Source: Pseudomonas faucium
GTDB taxonomy: Bacteria > Pseudomonadota > Gammaproteobacteria > Pseudomonadales > Pseudomonadaceae
NCBI RefSeq assembly: GCF_021602585.1
Contig: NZ_BQIP01000010.1
Location: forward strand, 62,001-126,000
Direction: 5' to 3'
Length of the DNA: 64,000 bases
The notes under the pieces were generated by a model. That model ran no database searches and was not told where the DNA came from. It saw only the letters and a list, made by a program, of their open reading frames with translations. This document shows positions 10,497 through 19,390 of this stretch, piece after piece; positions within the stretch are counted from its first letter, which is position 1, and each line of letters opens with the position of its first letter. The translations under genes and the position numbers were made by a program.

Positions 10497-11342
10497 ATGA
10501 AGTTCGAAGGCACCCGCGACTACGTCGCCACAGACGACCTGAAACTGGCAGTAAACGCGGCCATCACCCTCGAACGCCCGCTGCTGGTCAAGGGCGAGCC
10601 GGGCACCGGCAAGACCATGCTCGCCGAGCAGCTGGCCGCCTCCTTCGGCGCCCGCCTGATCACCTGGCACATCAAGTCCACCACCAAGGCTCACCAGGGC
10701 CTCTACGAGTACGACGCGGTCAGCCGCCTGCGTGACTCGCAGCTGGGCGTGGACAAGGTCCACGACGTGCGCAACTACCTGAAGAAGGGCAAGCTCTGGG
10801 AAGCCTTCGAGGCCGAAGAGCGGGTAATCCTGCTGATCGACGAAATCGACAAGGCCGATATCGAGTTCCCCAACGACCTGCTGCAGGAACTCGACAAGAT
10901 GGAGTTCTACGTCTACGAAATCGACGAGACCATCAAGGCCAAGCAGCGCCCGATCATCATCATCACCTCGAACAACGAAAAAGAGCTGCCCGACGCCTTC
11001 CTGCGCCGCTGCTTCTTCCACTACATCGCCTTCCCCGACCGCACCACCCTGCAGCAGATCGTCGATGTGCACTACCCCAACATCAAGCAGTCGCTGGTCA
11101 GCGAAGCGCTGGATGTGTTCTTCGATGTGCGCAAGGTCCCGGGCCTGAAGAAAAAGCCCTCCACTTCCGAGCTGGTCGACTGGCTCAAGCTGCTGATGGC
11201 CGACAACATCGGCGAAGCGGTGCTGCGCGAGCGCGACCCGACCAAGGCCATCCCCCCGCTGGCCGGCGCCCTGGTGAAGAACGAGCAGGACGTGCAGCTG
11301 CTCGAGCGCCTGGCCTTCATGAGCCGGCGCGGCAACCGCTGA
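10497..11342 (+). CDS. MoxR-family AAA+ ATPase
   Basis: 281 residues. Walker A GEPGTGKT, Walker B ILLIDEID, sensor 1 in IIITSNNEKELPDAFLRRC, then an arginine-finger region and a C-terminal lid. It belongs to the MoxR clade that pairs with VWA proteins to assemble or activate metalloenzymes or other complexes. The gene is 12 bases upstream of a VWA gene, almost certainly one operon. GAGG precedes ATG 10497. The target of this pair is unknown; no metalloenzyme gene lies beside it. Confidence 0.92.
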   Translation: MKFEGTRDYVATDDLKLAVNAAITLERPLLVKGEPGTGKTMLAEQLAASFGARLITWHIKSTTKAHQGLYEYDAVSRLRDSQLGVDKVHDVRNYLKKGKLWEAFEAEERVILLIDEIDKADIEFPNDLLQELDKMEFYVYEIDETIKAKQRPIIIITSNNEKELPDAFLRRCFFHYIAFPDRTTLQQIVDVHYPNIKQSLVSEALDVFFDVRKVPGLKKKPSTSELVDWLKLLMADNIGEAVLRERDPTKAIPPLAGALVKNEQDVQLLERLAFMSRRGNR

Positions 11343-11354
11343 CAGGAGCCGGCC

Positions 11355-12533
11355 ATGCTGCTCAACCTGTTCAATGAAATGCGCGCGGCCAAGGTGCCGG
11401 TGTCGGTGCGCGAGCTGCTCGACCTGCTGAACGCCCTGCAAAAGCGCGTGGTGTTCGCCGACATGGACGAGTTCTACTACCTGGCCCGGGCCATCCTGGT
11501 GAAGGACGAACGCCATTTCGACAAGTTCGACCGGGCCTTCTCGGCCTACTTCAAGGGCCTGGAAAACCTCGACCAGCACCTTGAGGCGTTGATCCCCGAA
11601 GACTGGCTGCGCAAGGAATTCGAGCGTTCCCTGACCGATGAAGAGCGCGCGCAGATCCAGTCACTGGGCGGCCTTGACAAGCTGATCGAGGAGTTCAAGA
11701 AACGCCTCGAAGAGCAGAAGGAACGCCACGCCGGCGGCAACAAATGGATCGGCACCGGCGGCACCAGCCCGTTCGGCTCCGGCGGCTTCAACCCCGAAGG
11801 CATCCGCGTCGGCGAAGCCGGCAAGCGCCAGGGCAAGGCCGTGAAGGTGTGGGACCAGCGCGAGTACAAGAACCTCGACGACCAGGTCGAACTGGGCACG
11901 CGCAACATCAAGCTGGCCCTGCGCCGGCTGCGCAAGTTCGCCCGCGAAGGCGCCGCCGAAGAGCTGGACATCGACGGCACCATCGACCACACCGCGCGTG
12001 ACGCCGGGCTGCTGAACATCCAGATGCGCCCGGAGCGGCGCAACACCGTGAAGCTGTTGCTGCTGTTCGATATCGGCGGTTCGATGGACGCCCACGTCAA
12101 GGTTTGCGAAGAGTTGTTCTCGGCGTGCAAGACCGAGTTCAAGCACCTGGAGTACTACTACTTTCACAACTGCGTGTATGAATCGGTGTGGAAGAACAAC
12201 CTGCGCCGCACCTCGGAACGCTTCTCCACCTTCGACCTGCTGCACAAGTACGGCGATGACTACAAGGTCGTGTTCGTCGGTGACGCGGCCATGGCGCCTT
12301 ACGAAATCACCCAGCCCGGTGGCAGCGTCGAGCACTGGAACGAAGAAGCCGGTTATGTGTGGATCCAGCGTTTCATGGAGAAATTCAAGAAGGTCATCTG
12401 GATCAACCCTTATCCGAAGCAGGCTTGGGAATACACCGCATCGACGCACCTGGTGCGGGACCTGATCGAGGACAAGATGTACCCGCTGACCTTGCAGGGG
12501 TTGGAGGAAGGGATGCGTTACCTGTCCAAGTAG
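11355..12533 (+). CDS. VWA domain protein, partner of the MoxR ATPase
   Basis: 392 residues. The N-terminal half is helical and charged with a Gly-rich linker (TGGTSPFGSGGFNPEG); the C-terminal third is a von Willebrand A fold. The MIDAS motif reads DIGGSMD, where the classical form is DxSxS, so the middle position is Gly. As far as I know this variant is common in the CoxE/YehP-like group. Thr and Asp for the other metal loops are not assigned. CAGGAG precedes ATG 11355. The gene is coupled to the MoxR gene by 12 bases. Confidence 0.88.
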   Translation: MLLNLFNEMRAAKVPVSVRELLDLLNALQKRVVFADMDEFYYLARAILVKDERHFDKFDRAFSAYFKGLENLDQHLEALIPEDWLRKEFERSLTDEERAQIQSLGGLDKLIEEFKKRLEEQKERHAGGNKWIGTGGTSPFGSGGFNPEGIRVGEAGKRQGKAVKVWDQREYKNLDDQVELGTRNIKLALRRLRKFAREGAAEELDIDGTIDHTARDAGLLNIQMRPERRNTVKLLLLFDIGGSMDAHVKVCEELFSACKTEFKHLEYYYFHNCVYESVWKNNLRRTSERFSTFDLLHKYGDDYKVVFVGDAAMAPYEITQPGGSVEHWNEEAGYVWIQRFMEKFKKVIWINPYPKQAWEYTASTHLVRDLIEDKMYPLTLQGLEEGMRYLSK

Positions 12534-12547
12534 TTGCCGACTGTACC

Positions 12548-12630
12548 GGCCCTATCGCCGGCAAGCCGGCTCCCACAGGTACCGAGCACACCCCAATCCC
12601 TGTGGGAGCCGGCTTGCCGGCGATAGGGCC
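12548..12630. repeat. REP inverted pair (BIME), twin of 23798-23880
   Basis: Two opposed REP units with a 19-base loop, between the convergent VWA and pxpC genes. This element, including its loop, is nearly base-for-base the same as the one at 23798-23880, unlike the other pairs in the window, whose loops differ. Confidence 0.9.
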
Positions 12631-12637
12631 AGCAGCC

Positions 12638-13555
12638 TCACCGCCAACGATGCAGATACGCCTGCTGCTCCCGCCACGCCTGCTCCTGCACCACCGCCCT
12701 GAACCGCACCAGCGCCCCCGGCATGCACTGCGCCAGCTGCGCCAACGCCAACGGCGTCAACGCCCCCAGCCGCGGATAGCCGCCAATGGTCTGCCGATCA
12801 TTGAGCAACACGATTGGCTGCCCATCCGGCGGCACCTGCACCGCCCCCAGCGGAATGCCTTCGGAGATCATCGGCGCGCCCTGGTAGACCAACTGCGGCC
12901 CCAACAGGCGGATACCCATGCGGTCGGCGCGGCTATCCAGGGTCCAGTCGCGGTTGAAGGCCTCGAACAGGCTGGTGCCACTGAAGTCACCGATCTGCGC
13001 GCCCATCACCAGGTCGAGCACGGGCTTGGCCACATAGCTCGGGCACAGGGCCACCGGCACTTCGCGCAAGGCCGGCGAACCACCGGCAAAGGAGATCATC
13101 TGCCCTTTGGCTAGCGCGGCCCCTCGCCCATCGATACCCCCCAGTTCTTCGCGCACGACCGTAGCGCAGCTACCCAGCACAGCCTCACCAACGAATCCGC
13201 CCGGGGCAGCCAGATACGCCCGCACACCTTGCCTTGGCTGCTTCAGGGTCAAGCGCTGCCCTTTGCCCAGGCTGAAGCTGCGCCATGGCAGCAGTGGCTG
13301 ATCATCCACCCGCGCATCCAGGTCTGCCCCGGCCAGCGCCAGCACGCAATCCTGCTCGGCTACCAGCGCAAAACCACCCAGCGCCACCTCGACCACGGGA
13401 GCCCCCAGCGGGTTGCCCAGCAGCCAGTTGGCCCAATGCATCGCCACCCAGTCCAGCGCCCCACCTTGGGTCACCCCCAGGTGGCGCACGCCAAAGCGGC
13501 CGGCGTCCTGCAGCTGGCACAAGGCGGTGCTGGCCTCGATCTGCAATTGCTTCAT
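12638..13555 (-). CDS. pxpC: 5-oxoprolinase subunit C (biotin-dependent carboxyltransferase-like)
   Basis: 305 residues of the KipA/AHS2 family. The opening GGALDWVAMHWANWLLGNPLGAPVVE and the RSDRMG-like RADRMGIRLLGP motif are characteristic. With PxpA and PxpB it forms the ATP-dependent 5-oxoprolinase that opens pyroglutamate to glutamate. Its start overlaps the pxpB stop by four bases (ATGA-type), so the genes are translationally coupled, and it is the last gene of the MFS-pxpA-pxpB-pxpC operon. A REP pair follows the stop. Confidence 0.9.
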   Translation of the reverse strand: MKQLQIEASTALCQLQDAGRFGVRHLGVTQGGALDWVAMHWANWLLGNPLGAPVVEVALGGFALVAEQDCVLALAGADLDARVDDQPLLPWRSFSLGKGQRLTLKQPRQGVRAYLAAPGGFVGEAVLGSCATVVREELGGIDGRGAALAKGQMISFAGGSPALREVPVALCPSYVAKPVLDLVMGAQIGDFSGTSLFEAFNRDWTLDSRADRMGIRLLGPQLVYQGAPMISEGIPLGAVQVPPDGQPIVLLNDRQTIGGYPRLGALTPLALAQLAQCMPGALVRFRAVVQEQAWREQQAYLHRWR

Positions 13556-14238
13556 GCCTGCACCTCCACATCACCGCCCAAGGCCACGAATTCGGCCCGC
13601 GACACCGCCACGAAACGTACCCGGTCGCCCGGCTGCAGCAGGCTGTAGCCCTCACGTTCGCGGTCGAACAGGCGCACCGGCGTGCGCCCGATCAGGTTCC
13701 AGCCACCCGGCGATACCGCCGGATACGCCGCCGTCTGGCGTTCGGCGATACCCACGCTGCCGGCCGCCACGCGCTTGCGTGGCGTGCTCAGGCGCGGGCT
13801 GGCCAGGCGCTCGTCGACCAGCCCCATGAAGCCGAAGCCGGGGGCGAAGCCCAGGGCGAACACCGGGTATTCGCGCTCGCTGTGCAAGCGAATCACTTCG
13901 GCTTCGCTCAGCCCGCTGCGTGCGGCCAGCACCGGCAGTTCCGGGCCGACGCTGGCGTCGTACCACACCGGGATTTCATGGCGCCGGCCACCTTTGCCGG
14001 TGTCGGCCTGCAGGCCGTCCAGCGCCTGGCCGATCAGCGCCCGCGCCTCGCCTGGCGGCAGGTCGAACTGCAGCATCAGCGTGGTGTACGACAGCACCAG
14101 GTCCAGCAGATGCACGCCGAACGCCGCGCTCAGGCGCTGGCTGGCGGCGAGCATCCAGGGCATGTTGGCTTCGTCGATACGGTCGAACAGGCGCACCATC
14201 AGGCTGTCGATGGCCACCACCTCGATACGCAGCTTCAT
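13552..14238 (-). CDS. pxpB: 5-oxoprolinase subunit B
   Basis: 228 residues of the KipI/AHS1 family. The segments [37 protein letters not shown] and [12 protein letters not shown] are the family hallmark. In Bacillus KipI inhibits the sporulation kinase KinA, but within a pxpABC cluster the protein is the subunit of 5-oxoprolinase. It overlaps pxpA and pxpC by four bases on each side. Start ATG 14238. Confidence 0.92.
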   Translation of the reverse strand: MKLRIEVVAIDSLMVRLFDRIDEANMPWMLAASQRLSAAFGVHLLDLVLSYTTLMLQFDLPPGEARALIGQALDGLQADTGKGGRRHEIPVWYDASVGPELPVLAARSGLSEAEVIRLHSEREYPVFALGFAPGFGFMGLVDERLASPRLSTPRKRVAAGSVGIAERQTAAYPAVSPGGWNLIGRTPVRLFDREREGYSLLQPGDRVRFVAVSRAEFVALGGDVEVQA

Positions 14239-15014
14239 CGCGCCTCCAGCGCATCGAGGGCCTGGCGGATCTGGCGCACGGCCGCCACCGAACTGTCGTT
14301 GTCGCCATGCACGCAGAGGGTGCTGGCGGCAAGCTTCAACGCGCTGCCATCATCGGCCACCAGTGTTTCACCGCGGGCCAGGCGCACGGCCTGCTCGACC
14401 ACCAATGCCGGGTCGTGATGCACCGCACCCGGCAGGCGCCGCGAGACCAAGTGGCCGCTGGCGGTGTAGGCGCGGTCGGCGAAGGCCTCGAACCACAGCG
14501 GCACGCCGACTTCATCGCCCAGGGCCTGGGCCGCGCAGTTGTCGGCGGTGGCCATGAGCATCAGCGGCAGGCCGCTGTCATAGGCCGCCACGGCTTCCAG
14601 CACGGTGCGCAGCTTGAGCGGGTCGGCCATCATGTCGTTGTACAGCGCGCCATGGGGCTTCACATAGGCTACGCGGCCGCCGAGCACCTTGCAGATGCCG
14701 TCCAGGGCACCGATCTGGTAATGCAGCAGGTCGCGGATTTCTTCAGGGCTGCAGGCCATGGAGCGGCGGCCGAAGCCGACCAGGTCCGGGTAGGCCGGGT
14801 GCGCGCCGATGGTCACGCCGTGCTCCAGCGCCAGGGCCACCGTGCGGCGCATGATGCTCGGGTCGCCGGCATGGTAGCCGCAGGCGATGTTGGCGCAGTC
14901 GATGTAGGGCATTACCTCGGCATCCAGGCCCATGCGCCAGCTGCCGAAACTTTCGCCCATGTCGCAATTGAGTAGCAGGCGTTTCACCTGGCGTGCTCCC
15001 GTGTCGATGTTCAT
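14235..15014 (-). CDS. pxpA: 5-oxoprolinase subunit A (LamB/YcsF family)
   Basis: 259 residues. [26 protein letters not shown] and [15 protein letters not shown] are the conserved YcsF motifs, with metal- or substrate-binding His and Asp residues. PxpA is thought to carry out the hydrolysis step of the ATP-dependent 5-oxoprolinase. ATG 15014 has AAGG a few bases upstream; a downstream ATG does not fit. It sits nine bases after the MFS transporter stop. Confidence 0.93.
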   Translation of the reverse strand: MNIDTGARQVKRLLLNCDMGESFGSWRMGLDAEVMPYIDCANIACGYHAGDPSIMRRTVALALEHGVTIGAHPAYPDLVGFGRRSMACSPEEIRDLLHYQIGALDGICKVLGGRVAYVKPHGALYNDMMADPLKLRTVLEAVAAYDSGLPLMLMATADNCAAQALGDEVGVPLWFEAFADRAYTASGHLVSRRLPGAVHHDPALVVEQAVRLARGETLVADDGSALKLAASTLCVHGDNDSSVAAVRQIRQALDALEAR

Positions 15015-15023
15015 GTGCCTACC

Positions 15024-16310
15024 TTAGCTCGCCTTGAGTTGCTTGCCGCGGGTTTCCGGCAGGCTCAGGGCCGCCAGGATCACCACACCGTAAGACACCG
15101 CGGCAAAGCCGCCAATCCCCAGGCCCAGCGATACCTTCTGGCTGAGCAGGCCGATCAGCAGCGGGAACAGCGCCGCGATCACCTTGCCGATGTTGTAGCA
15201 AAAGCCCTGCCCCGAACCGCGGATGCGGGTGGGGAACAGCTCGGTGAGAAACGCGCCCATGCCGCTGAAGATGCCCGAGGCGAAGAAGCCCAGGGGGAAG
15301 CCCAGCCACAGCATCAGGTCGTCGCTGACGCGCATCTGCGTGTACAGCAGCACGATGACGAACGACCCCACGGCAAACAGGATGAAGTTCTTCTTGCGCC
15401 CCAGCAGGTCGGATAGATACGCGCTGATCACGTAGCCCACGTAGGAGCCGACGATCACCATCGCCAGGTAGCCGCCGGTGCCCAGCACGCTCAGGCCGCG
15501 CTCGTTCTTGAGGAAGGTCGGCAGCCACGAGGTGATGGCGTAGTAGCCGCCCAGCGCGCCGGTGGTCAGCAACGACGCACGCACGGTGGTCCAGAGCATG
15601 CCGGGGGCGAAGATCTCGTAGAAGTGCGCAGGTGCCTGGGCCTGTTCCACTGCCTTGGCCTGGCGATACACCTCGGGGTCCTTGACCAGGCGGCGCACGA
15701 AGATCACGAAGATCGCCGGCACCAGCCCGAGCAGGAACAGCGCGCGCCAGGCCTGCTCTGCGGGCAACCAGGAAAACAGCAGCGCATAGAGGATCGCCGT
15801 CAGCCCCCAGCCCAGCGCCCAGCCGGCCTGCACCATGCCCACCGCCTTGCCCCGGTCCTGGGCGCGGATCACCTCGCCGATCAACACCGCCCCGGCGGTC
15901 CACTCGCCGCCGAAGCCAAAGCCCATCAGGGTGCGGGCGATCAGCAGTTGCTCGTAGTTCTGGGCAAAGCCGCAGAGGAAGGTGAAGAAGGCGAACCACA
16001 GCACCGTCAGCTGCAAGGTGCGCACGCGGCCGATGCGGTCGGAGAGGATGCCGGCGACCCAGCCGCCGATGGCCGAGGCAATGAGGGTGCTGGTATGGAT
16101 CAGCCCGGCTTCGGTGGTGCTGATGCCCCACAGCATGATCAGCGTGGGGATGACGAAGCTGAGCATCTGCGTGTCCATGCCGTCCAGGCCATAGCCGATC
16201 TTGCAGCTCCAGAAGGTGCGTCGTTGCTGGGAGTCGATGTCGCGGTACCAGGCGAAAGGCCCGCTGGAAGATGAGGGCGAAACCTGCTGCTGCACGCCGG
16301 TCGGGTTCAT
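15024..16310 (-). CDS. MFS transporter linked to 5-oxoproline use
   Basis: 428 residues from ATG 16310 (GAGG upstream); longer in-frame starts are rejected. Twelve membrane helices, with the MFS loop 2-3 motif GILSDRIGRVRT and the helix-4/5 motif GFGFGGEWTAGAVLIGE typical of the SHS/AAHS group that carries organic acids. It is the first gene of the operon with pxpABC, so it probably imports pyroglutamate or a related acid; this substrate is inferred from context only. The operon is divergent from a LysR gene 130 bases away. Confidence 0.87.
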   Translation of the reverse strand: MNPTGVQQQVSPSSSSGPFAWYRDIDSQQRRTFWSCKIGYGLDGMDTQMLSFVIPTLIMLWGISTTEAGLIHTSTLIASAIGGWVAGILSDRIGRVRTLQLTVLWFAFFTFLCGFAQNYEQLLIARTLMGFGFGGEWTAGAVLIGEVIRAQDRGKAVGMVQAGWALGWGLTAILYALLFSWLPAEQAWRALFLLGLVPAIFVIFVRRLVKDPEVYRQAKAVEQAQAPAHFYEIFAPGMLWTTVRASLLTTGALGGYYAITSWLPTFLKNERGLSVLGTGGYLAMVIVGSYVGYVISAYLSDLLGRKKNFILFAVGSFVIVLLYTQMRVSDDLMLWLGFPLGFFASGIFSGMGAFLTELFPTRIRGSGQGFCYNIGKVIAALFPLLIGLLSQKVSLGLGIGGFAAVSYGVVILAALSLPETRGKQLKAS

Positions 16311-16440
16311 GCTTGCCTCGGCTTGTTGGTATTGTTTTATGGGCGACGTCTGGCGTCGCGGCCTGGGCATCATTGTTCAGAGCCCGCGCAAGATGCGTCC
16401 AACGAGAAAAACCGCCGGTCTGGAACAAGAAAAACTGATC

Positions 16441-17352
16441 ATGAACCTTCGCTTCCTCGAAACCTTCGTCTGGGTCGCCCGGCTGAAAAGCTTTCGCCTC
16501 ACCGCCGAGAAACTGTTCACCACCCAGGCCTCGGTCTCCAGCCGCATCGCAGCGCTGGAGGCCGACCTTGGGGTGAAGCTGCTGCTGCGCGATTCACGTG
16601 GCGTCAGCCTGACCCCGGAAGGCGCCAAGGTGCTGGAGTACGCCGAACGCATGCTCGATACCGCCAAGGCCATGAAGCAGTCGCTGGACAGCGACCGGGC
16701 CAAGGTCGGGCGCATTCGCCTGGGGGTGATGGACACCGTCATTCATACCTGGATGAGCGCGCTGGTGGCCGAGCTGAGCGAGCGTTACCCGCAGGTGGAG
16801 ATCGAATTGGTGGCCGATACCGCGCTCAACTTGCGCGAACAGCTGCAAAAAGGCTTTCTCGATGTGATCCTGCAGACCGACCTTTTGCGCGAGCAGTCGA
16901 TTCGCAGCCTGGACCTGGCGCGCTACCCCATGGGCTGGGTGGTGGCCGCAGGCTCTGCCCAGCACCGCGACTACGCCTCGCTGGCGGAACTTGGCCGCGA
17001 GCGGATCGTGACCTTTTCGAAGAACTCGCGGCCGCATCAGGAAGTGCTCAGCCTGCTGCAGGGCGCGGGTGCCGAAAGCCCGCGCTTGAACTGTGTGAAC
17101 TCGGTGGCGGCGATCACCCGCCTGCTGCGCGATGGCTTTGGCATTGGCGCACTGCCGCCGGCGTTGGTGGATGCGGAACTGGGCCGCGGGGAGCTGGTGC
17201 TGCTGGAGGGGTTGCAACCGCCGCCGAGCCTGGAGCTGGTGGTGGCCTGGCAGACCGGGGTGGCGCTGGTGGATGAGGTGGTCGGGGTGTGCCGGCAGGT
17301 GCTGGAGCGCTATGCGCGGGATGTGGGCGGGCAGCGGATTGTGCTGGTCTGA
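16441..17352 (+). CDS. LysR-family regulator of the pxp operon
   Basis: 303 residues. N-terminal winged helix (MNLRFLETFVWVARLKSFRLTAEKLFTTQASVSSRIAALE in outline) and C-terminal effector domain with the NCVNSVAAITRLLRDGFGIGALP segment. ATG 16441 was chosen because the LysR N-terminus starts exactly there, although the reading frame stays open for 240 bases upstream. It is transcribed away from the MFS-pxpABC genes, the classic LysR arrangement, so it likely controls them, with 5-oxoproline or a related compound as inducer (inference). Confidence 0.88.
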   Translation: MNLRFLETFVWVARLKSFRLTAEKLFTTQASVSSRIAALEADLGVKLLLRDSRGVSLTPEGAKVLEYAERMLDTAKAMKQSLDSDRAKVGRIRLGVMDTVIHTWMSALVAELSERYPQVEIELVADTALNLREQLQKGFLDVILQTDLLREQSIRSLDLARYPMGWVVAAGSAQHRDYASLAELGRERIVTFSKNSRPHQEVLSLLQGAGAESPRLNCVNSVAAITRLLRDGFGIGALPPALVDAELGRGELVLLEGLQPPPSLELVVAWQTGVALVDEVVGVCRQVLERYARDVGGQRIVLV

Positions 17353-17373
17353 GATGTTTTCGGTGGCTGTACT

Positions 17374-17467
17374 GGCCCTATCGCCGGCAAGCCGGCTCCC
17401 ACAGGTAAATCACTGCACTTGAGAACAGTGGTGTTCCTGTGGGAGCCGGCTTGCCGGCGATAGGGCC
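17374..17467. repeat. REP inverted pair (BIME)
   Basis: Opposed REP units (17374-17405 and 17436-17467) between convergent genes. The loop contains its own inverted CACTG/CAGTG. It probably also acts as a bidirectional terminator. Confidence 0.85.
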
Positions 17468-17487
17468 GCTACTGGCACAGCGATAAG

Positions 17488-18009
17488 TCAGCGCCAGCTC
17501 TCTTTCACCGCCTTGCGCCGCCCACCCAGGATCACCCAGCCAATCCCCAGCAACAGGCTCTCGACCACCAACGCCAGCACGAACCCCGCACCCACGCCCC
17601 AGCCAATCGCCTCCGGCACCAGCAGGATCTGGTAGCTGTAGCCCTTGAGCGTCTCCTCGCGCAGTTGCGGGTCCGGCTGCACCAGCACATGCCAGGTGGT
17701 GGTCAGCCACGACCCCTGCAGCGCCTGCCACTCGTTCTCCAGCAACTGGTTGCGGATCATCAGGCTTTCGATGCTGTTGGCATCGCTGTTGAACACTGGG
17801 TCGTCACTGCTGCGGTAGTGACGCAGCAACGCCTGCAGGTCGCCATTGAAGAAGCGCTCGGCGGTCTGCTTGAAACCATCGAGCGCCTGGCGCGATTCGA
17901 ACAGGTGCGCCTCCACCCGCTGGCTGTAGTCCTTGACCAGCCCCGGCACCTGGATGCCGGCCAGCAGGCCGACGGTGAACAGCAGCAACCGCAGGTAACT
18001 TCTGAACAT
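17488..18009 (-). CDS. DUF2937 membrane protein
   Basis: 173 residues. A short hydrophobic N-terminus (YLRLLLFTVGLLAGIQVPGLVKDYSQRVEAHLFES), a charged middle, and one C-terminal helix (WGVGAGFVLALVVESLLLGIGWVIL) followed by a basic tail, as in the DUF2937 family. Function is unknown. AAGGA lies before ATG 18009. It forms a three-gene run with the glutamine amidotransferase and membrane protein upstream (spacing 9 and 15 bases). Confidence 0.75.
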   Translation of the reverse strand: MFRSYLRLLLFTVGLLAGIQVPGLVKDYSQRVEAHLFESRQALDGFKQTAERFFNGDLQALLRHYRSSDDPVFNSDANSIESLMIRNQLLENEWQALQGSWLTTTWHVLVQPDPQLREETLKGYSYQILLVPEAIGWGVGAGFVLALVVESLLLGIGWVILGGRRKAVKESWR

Positions 18010-18018
18010 GCAGCGTCC

Positions 18019-18792
18019 TTAGCTCTGGCCTTGCGAAACGCATTCTCCGTGCCGCCACAAGCCCCATTGGCCGGGCTCGTAGCGCCGCCAGGTCTCGTTT
18101 TCGGTCAAGGCCTCGGTGGCGATCACCGTGACCACGTCGTTGGGCGTGGTCTGGGTGTGAAAATCGACGATCAGGTCGACATCCTTCAACCGCGCAGCAC
18201 CGAACGGCGCACGACGGGTGATGTGGACCAGCTTGGTCGAGCAGAAGCAGAACAACCAGTCGCCGTCGCTGAGCAGGCAGTTGAACACGCCTTTGCCGCG
18301 ATACTCGGCACAGGCTTCGACCAGCACCGGCAGCAGCTGTTCCACCTCGACCGGCTCGGGGAAGGCGGCGCGGATGCGGTTGAGCAGGTCGCAGAAGGCG
18401 GCCTCGCTGTCGGTGTCGCCAACCGGCCGGTAGAACGTGGCCTCGCCCTTGAAGTCGCCAAGCTGGCCATTGTGCGCGAAACACCAGTTGCGGCCCCACA
18501 TTTCGCGCACGAACGGGTGGGTGTTGGACAGGCACACCCGGCCGACGTTGGCCTGGCGGATGTGGCCGATCACCACCTCGCTCTTGATCGGGTAGCGCTG
18601 CACCAGGTTGGCCACTTCCGACTCGCTGCTCGCGGCCGGGTCCTGGAACAGGCGCAGGCCGCGGCCTTCGTAGAAGCCGATGCCCCAGCCGTCACGGTGC
18701 GGGCCGGTGCGGCCACCGCGCTGCATCAGGCCGGTGAAGCTGAAGACGATGTCGGTGGGGACGTTGGCGCTCATGCCCAGCAGTTCGCACAT
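18019..18792 (-). CDS. class II glutamine amidotransferase (YafJ-type)
   Basis: 257 residues. The catalytic Cys is residue 2 (MCELLG), exposed after Met removal as in N-terminal nucleophile hydrolases. Motifs HRDGWGIGFYEG, IGHIRQANVG, NTHPFVREMWG and FAHNGQL are those of the YafJ/Egt-C-like group, which has the amidase domain alone with no synthase domain, so the acceptor is not known. GGAGG precedes ATG 18792. It lies between two membrane-protein genes in one apparent operon, which may hint at an envelope-related role. Confidence 0.88.
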   Translation of the reverse strand: MCELLGMSANVPTDIVFSFTGLMQRGGRTGPHRDGWGIGFYEGRGLRLFQDPAASSESEVANLVQRYPIKSEVVIGHIRQANVGRVCLSNTHPFVREMWGRNWCFAHNGQLGDFKGEATFYRPVGDTDSEAAFCDLLNRIRAAFPEPVEVEQLLPVLVEACAEYRGKGVFNCLLSDGDWLFCFCSTKLVHITRRAPFGAARLKDVDLIVDFHTQTTPNDVVTVIATEALTENETWRRYEPGQWGLWRHGECVSQGQS

Positions 18793-18807
18793 GTTCGCTG
18801 CCTCCGC

Positions 18808-19308
18808 CTACAACCGCGGCTCGACCCGGCCACGCCCGCCAGACGGCGCAGCGGGTGGCGGGTCATCGCGGTAGCGGTCGTGGCGCTCGGCGGCCAGTGG
18901 CGCGCCGGCTTCGAGGCGGGCGTCCTCGGCGGCCTGGCGCTGGGCATTGGCCTCGGCCTGCGCGCGGCGCTCGCGGGCGCGTTTTTCCAGCGGCCAGCGC
19001 AGCAGCACGAACAGCAGGTACAGGGCAAAGGCGATCATGCCGTACATGGCGAAGTCGGAAATCGCCCGCCAGGCGTTGTTGCCGACCTTGAAGGCCAGGT
19101 CCAGGGCGGTGATGGCGATGGCCGGGGCAACGGCATCCTTGGCCGGGTCGACCACGGTCGGGGTCAGCAGCAGCACCGCCAGGATCACCCGCAGCGGCTC
19201 ACGCAGCCAACGCCACATCCAGCCGGTGATTTTGAAACCCACCCACAGGCAGCCCAGGGCGGCCACGGCATAGAGGCCCCAGGCGAGGGTATAGTCGTTC
19301 TCGGTCAT
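18808..19308 (-). CDS. conserved membrane protein with charged tail
   Basis: 166 residues with about three hydrophobic stretches (YAVAALGCLWVGF, VILAVLLLTP, MYGMIAFALYLLFVLL) and a basic/acidic C-terminal coiled tail ending in a Pro- and Arg-rich segment. I do not recognise a named domain. The ATG at 19308 precedes MTENDYTLAWGLY. It is first in the three-gene run with the amidotransferase and DUF2937 genes, and divergent from the oligopeptidase, whose start is 82 bases away. Confidence 0.7.
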   Translation of the reverse strand: MTENDYTLAWGLYAVAALGCLWVGFKITGWMWRWLREPLRVILAVLLLTPTVVDPAKDAVAPAIAITALDLAFKVGNNAWRAISDFAMYGMIAFALYLLFVLLRWPLEKRARERRAQAEANAQRQAAEDARLEAGAPLAAERHDRYRDDPPPAAPSGGRGRVEPRL

Positions 19309-19390
19309 GGTGATCGTGCAAGCCAGGCAAAGAGATGCCTATGATAAACACTTTTCCGGGCGCAGGCGCCCCCCAGCCAAGAGATCCCCG

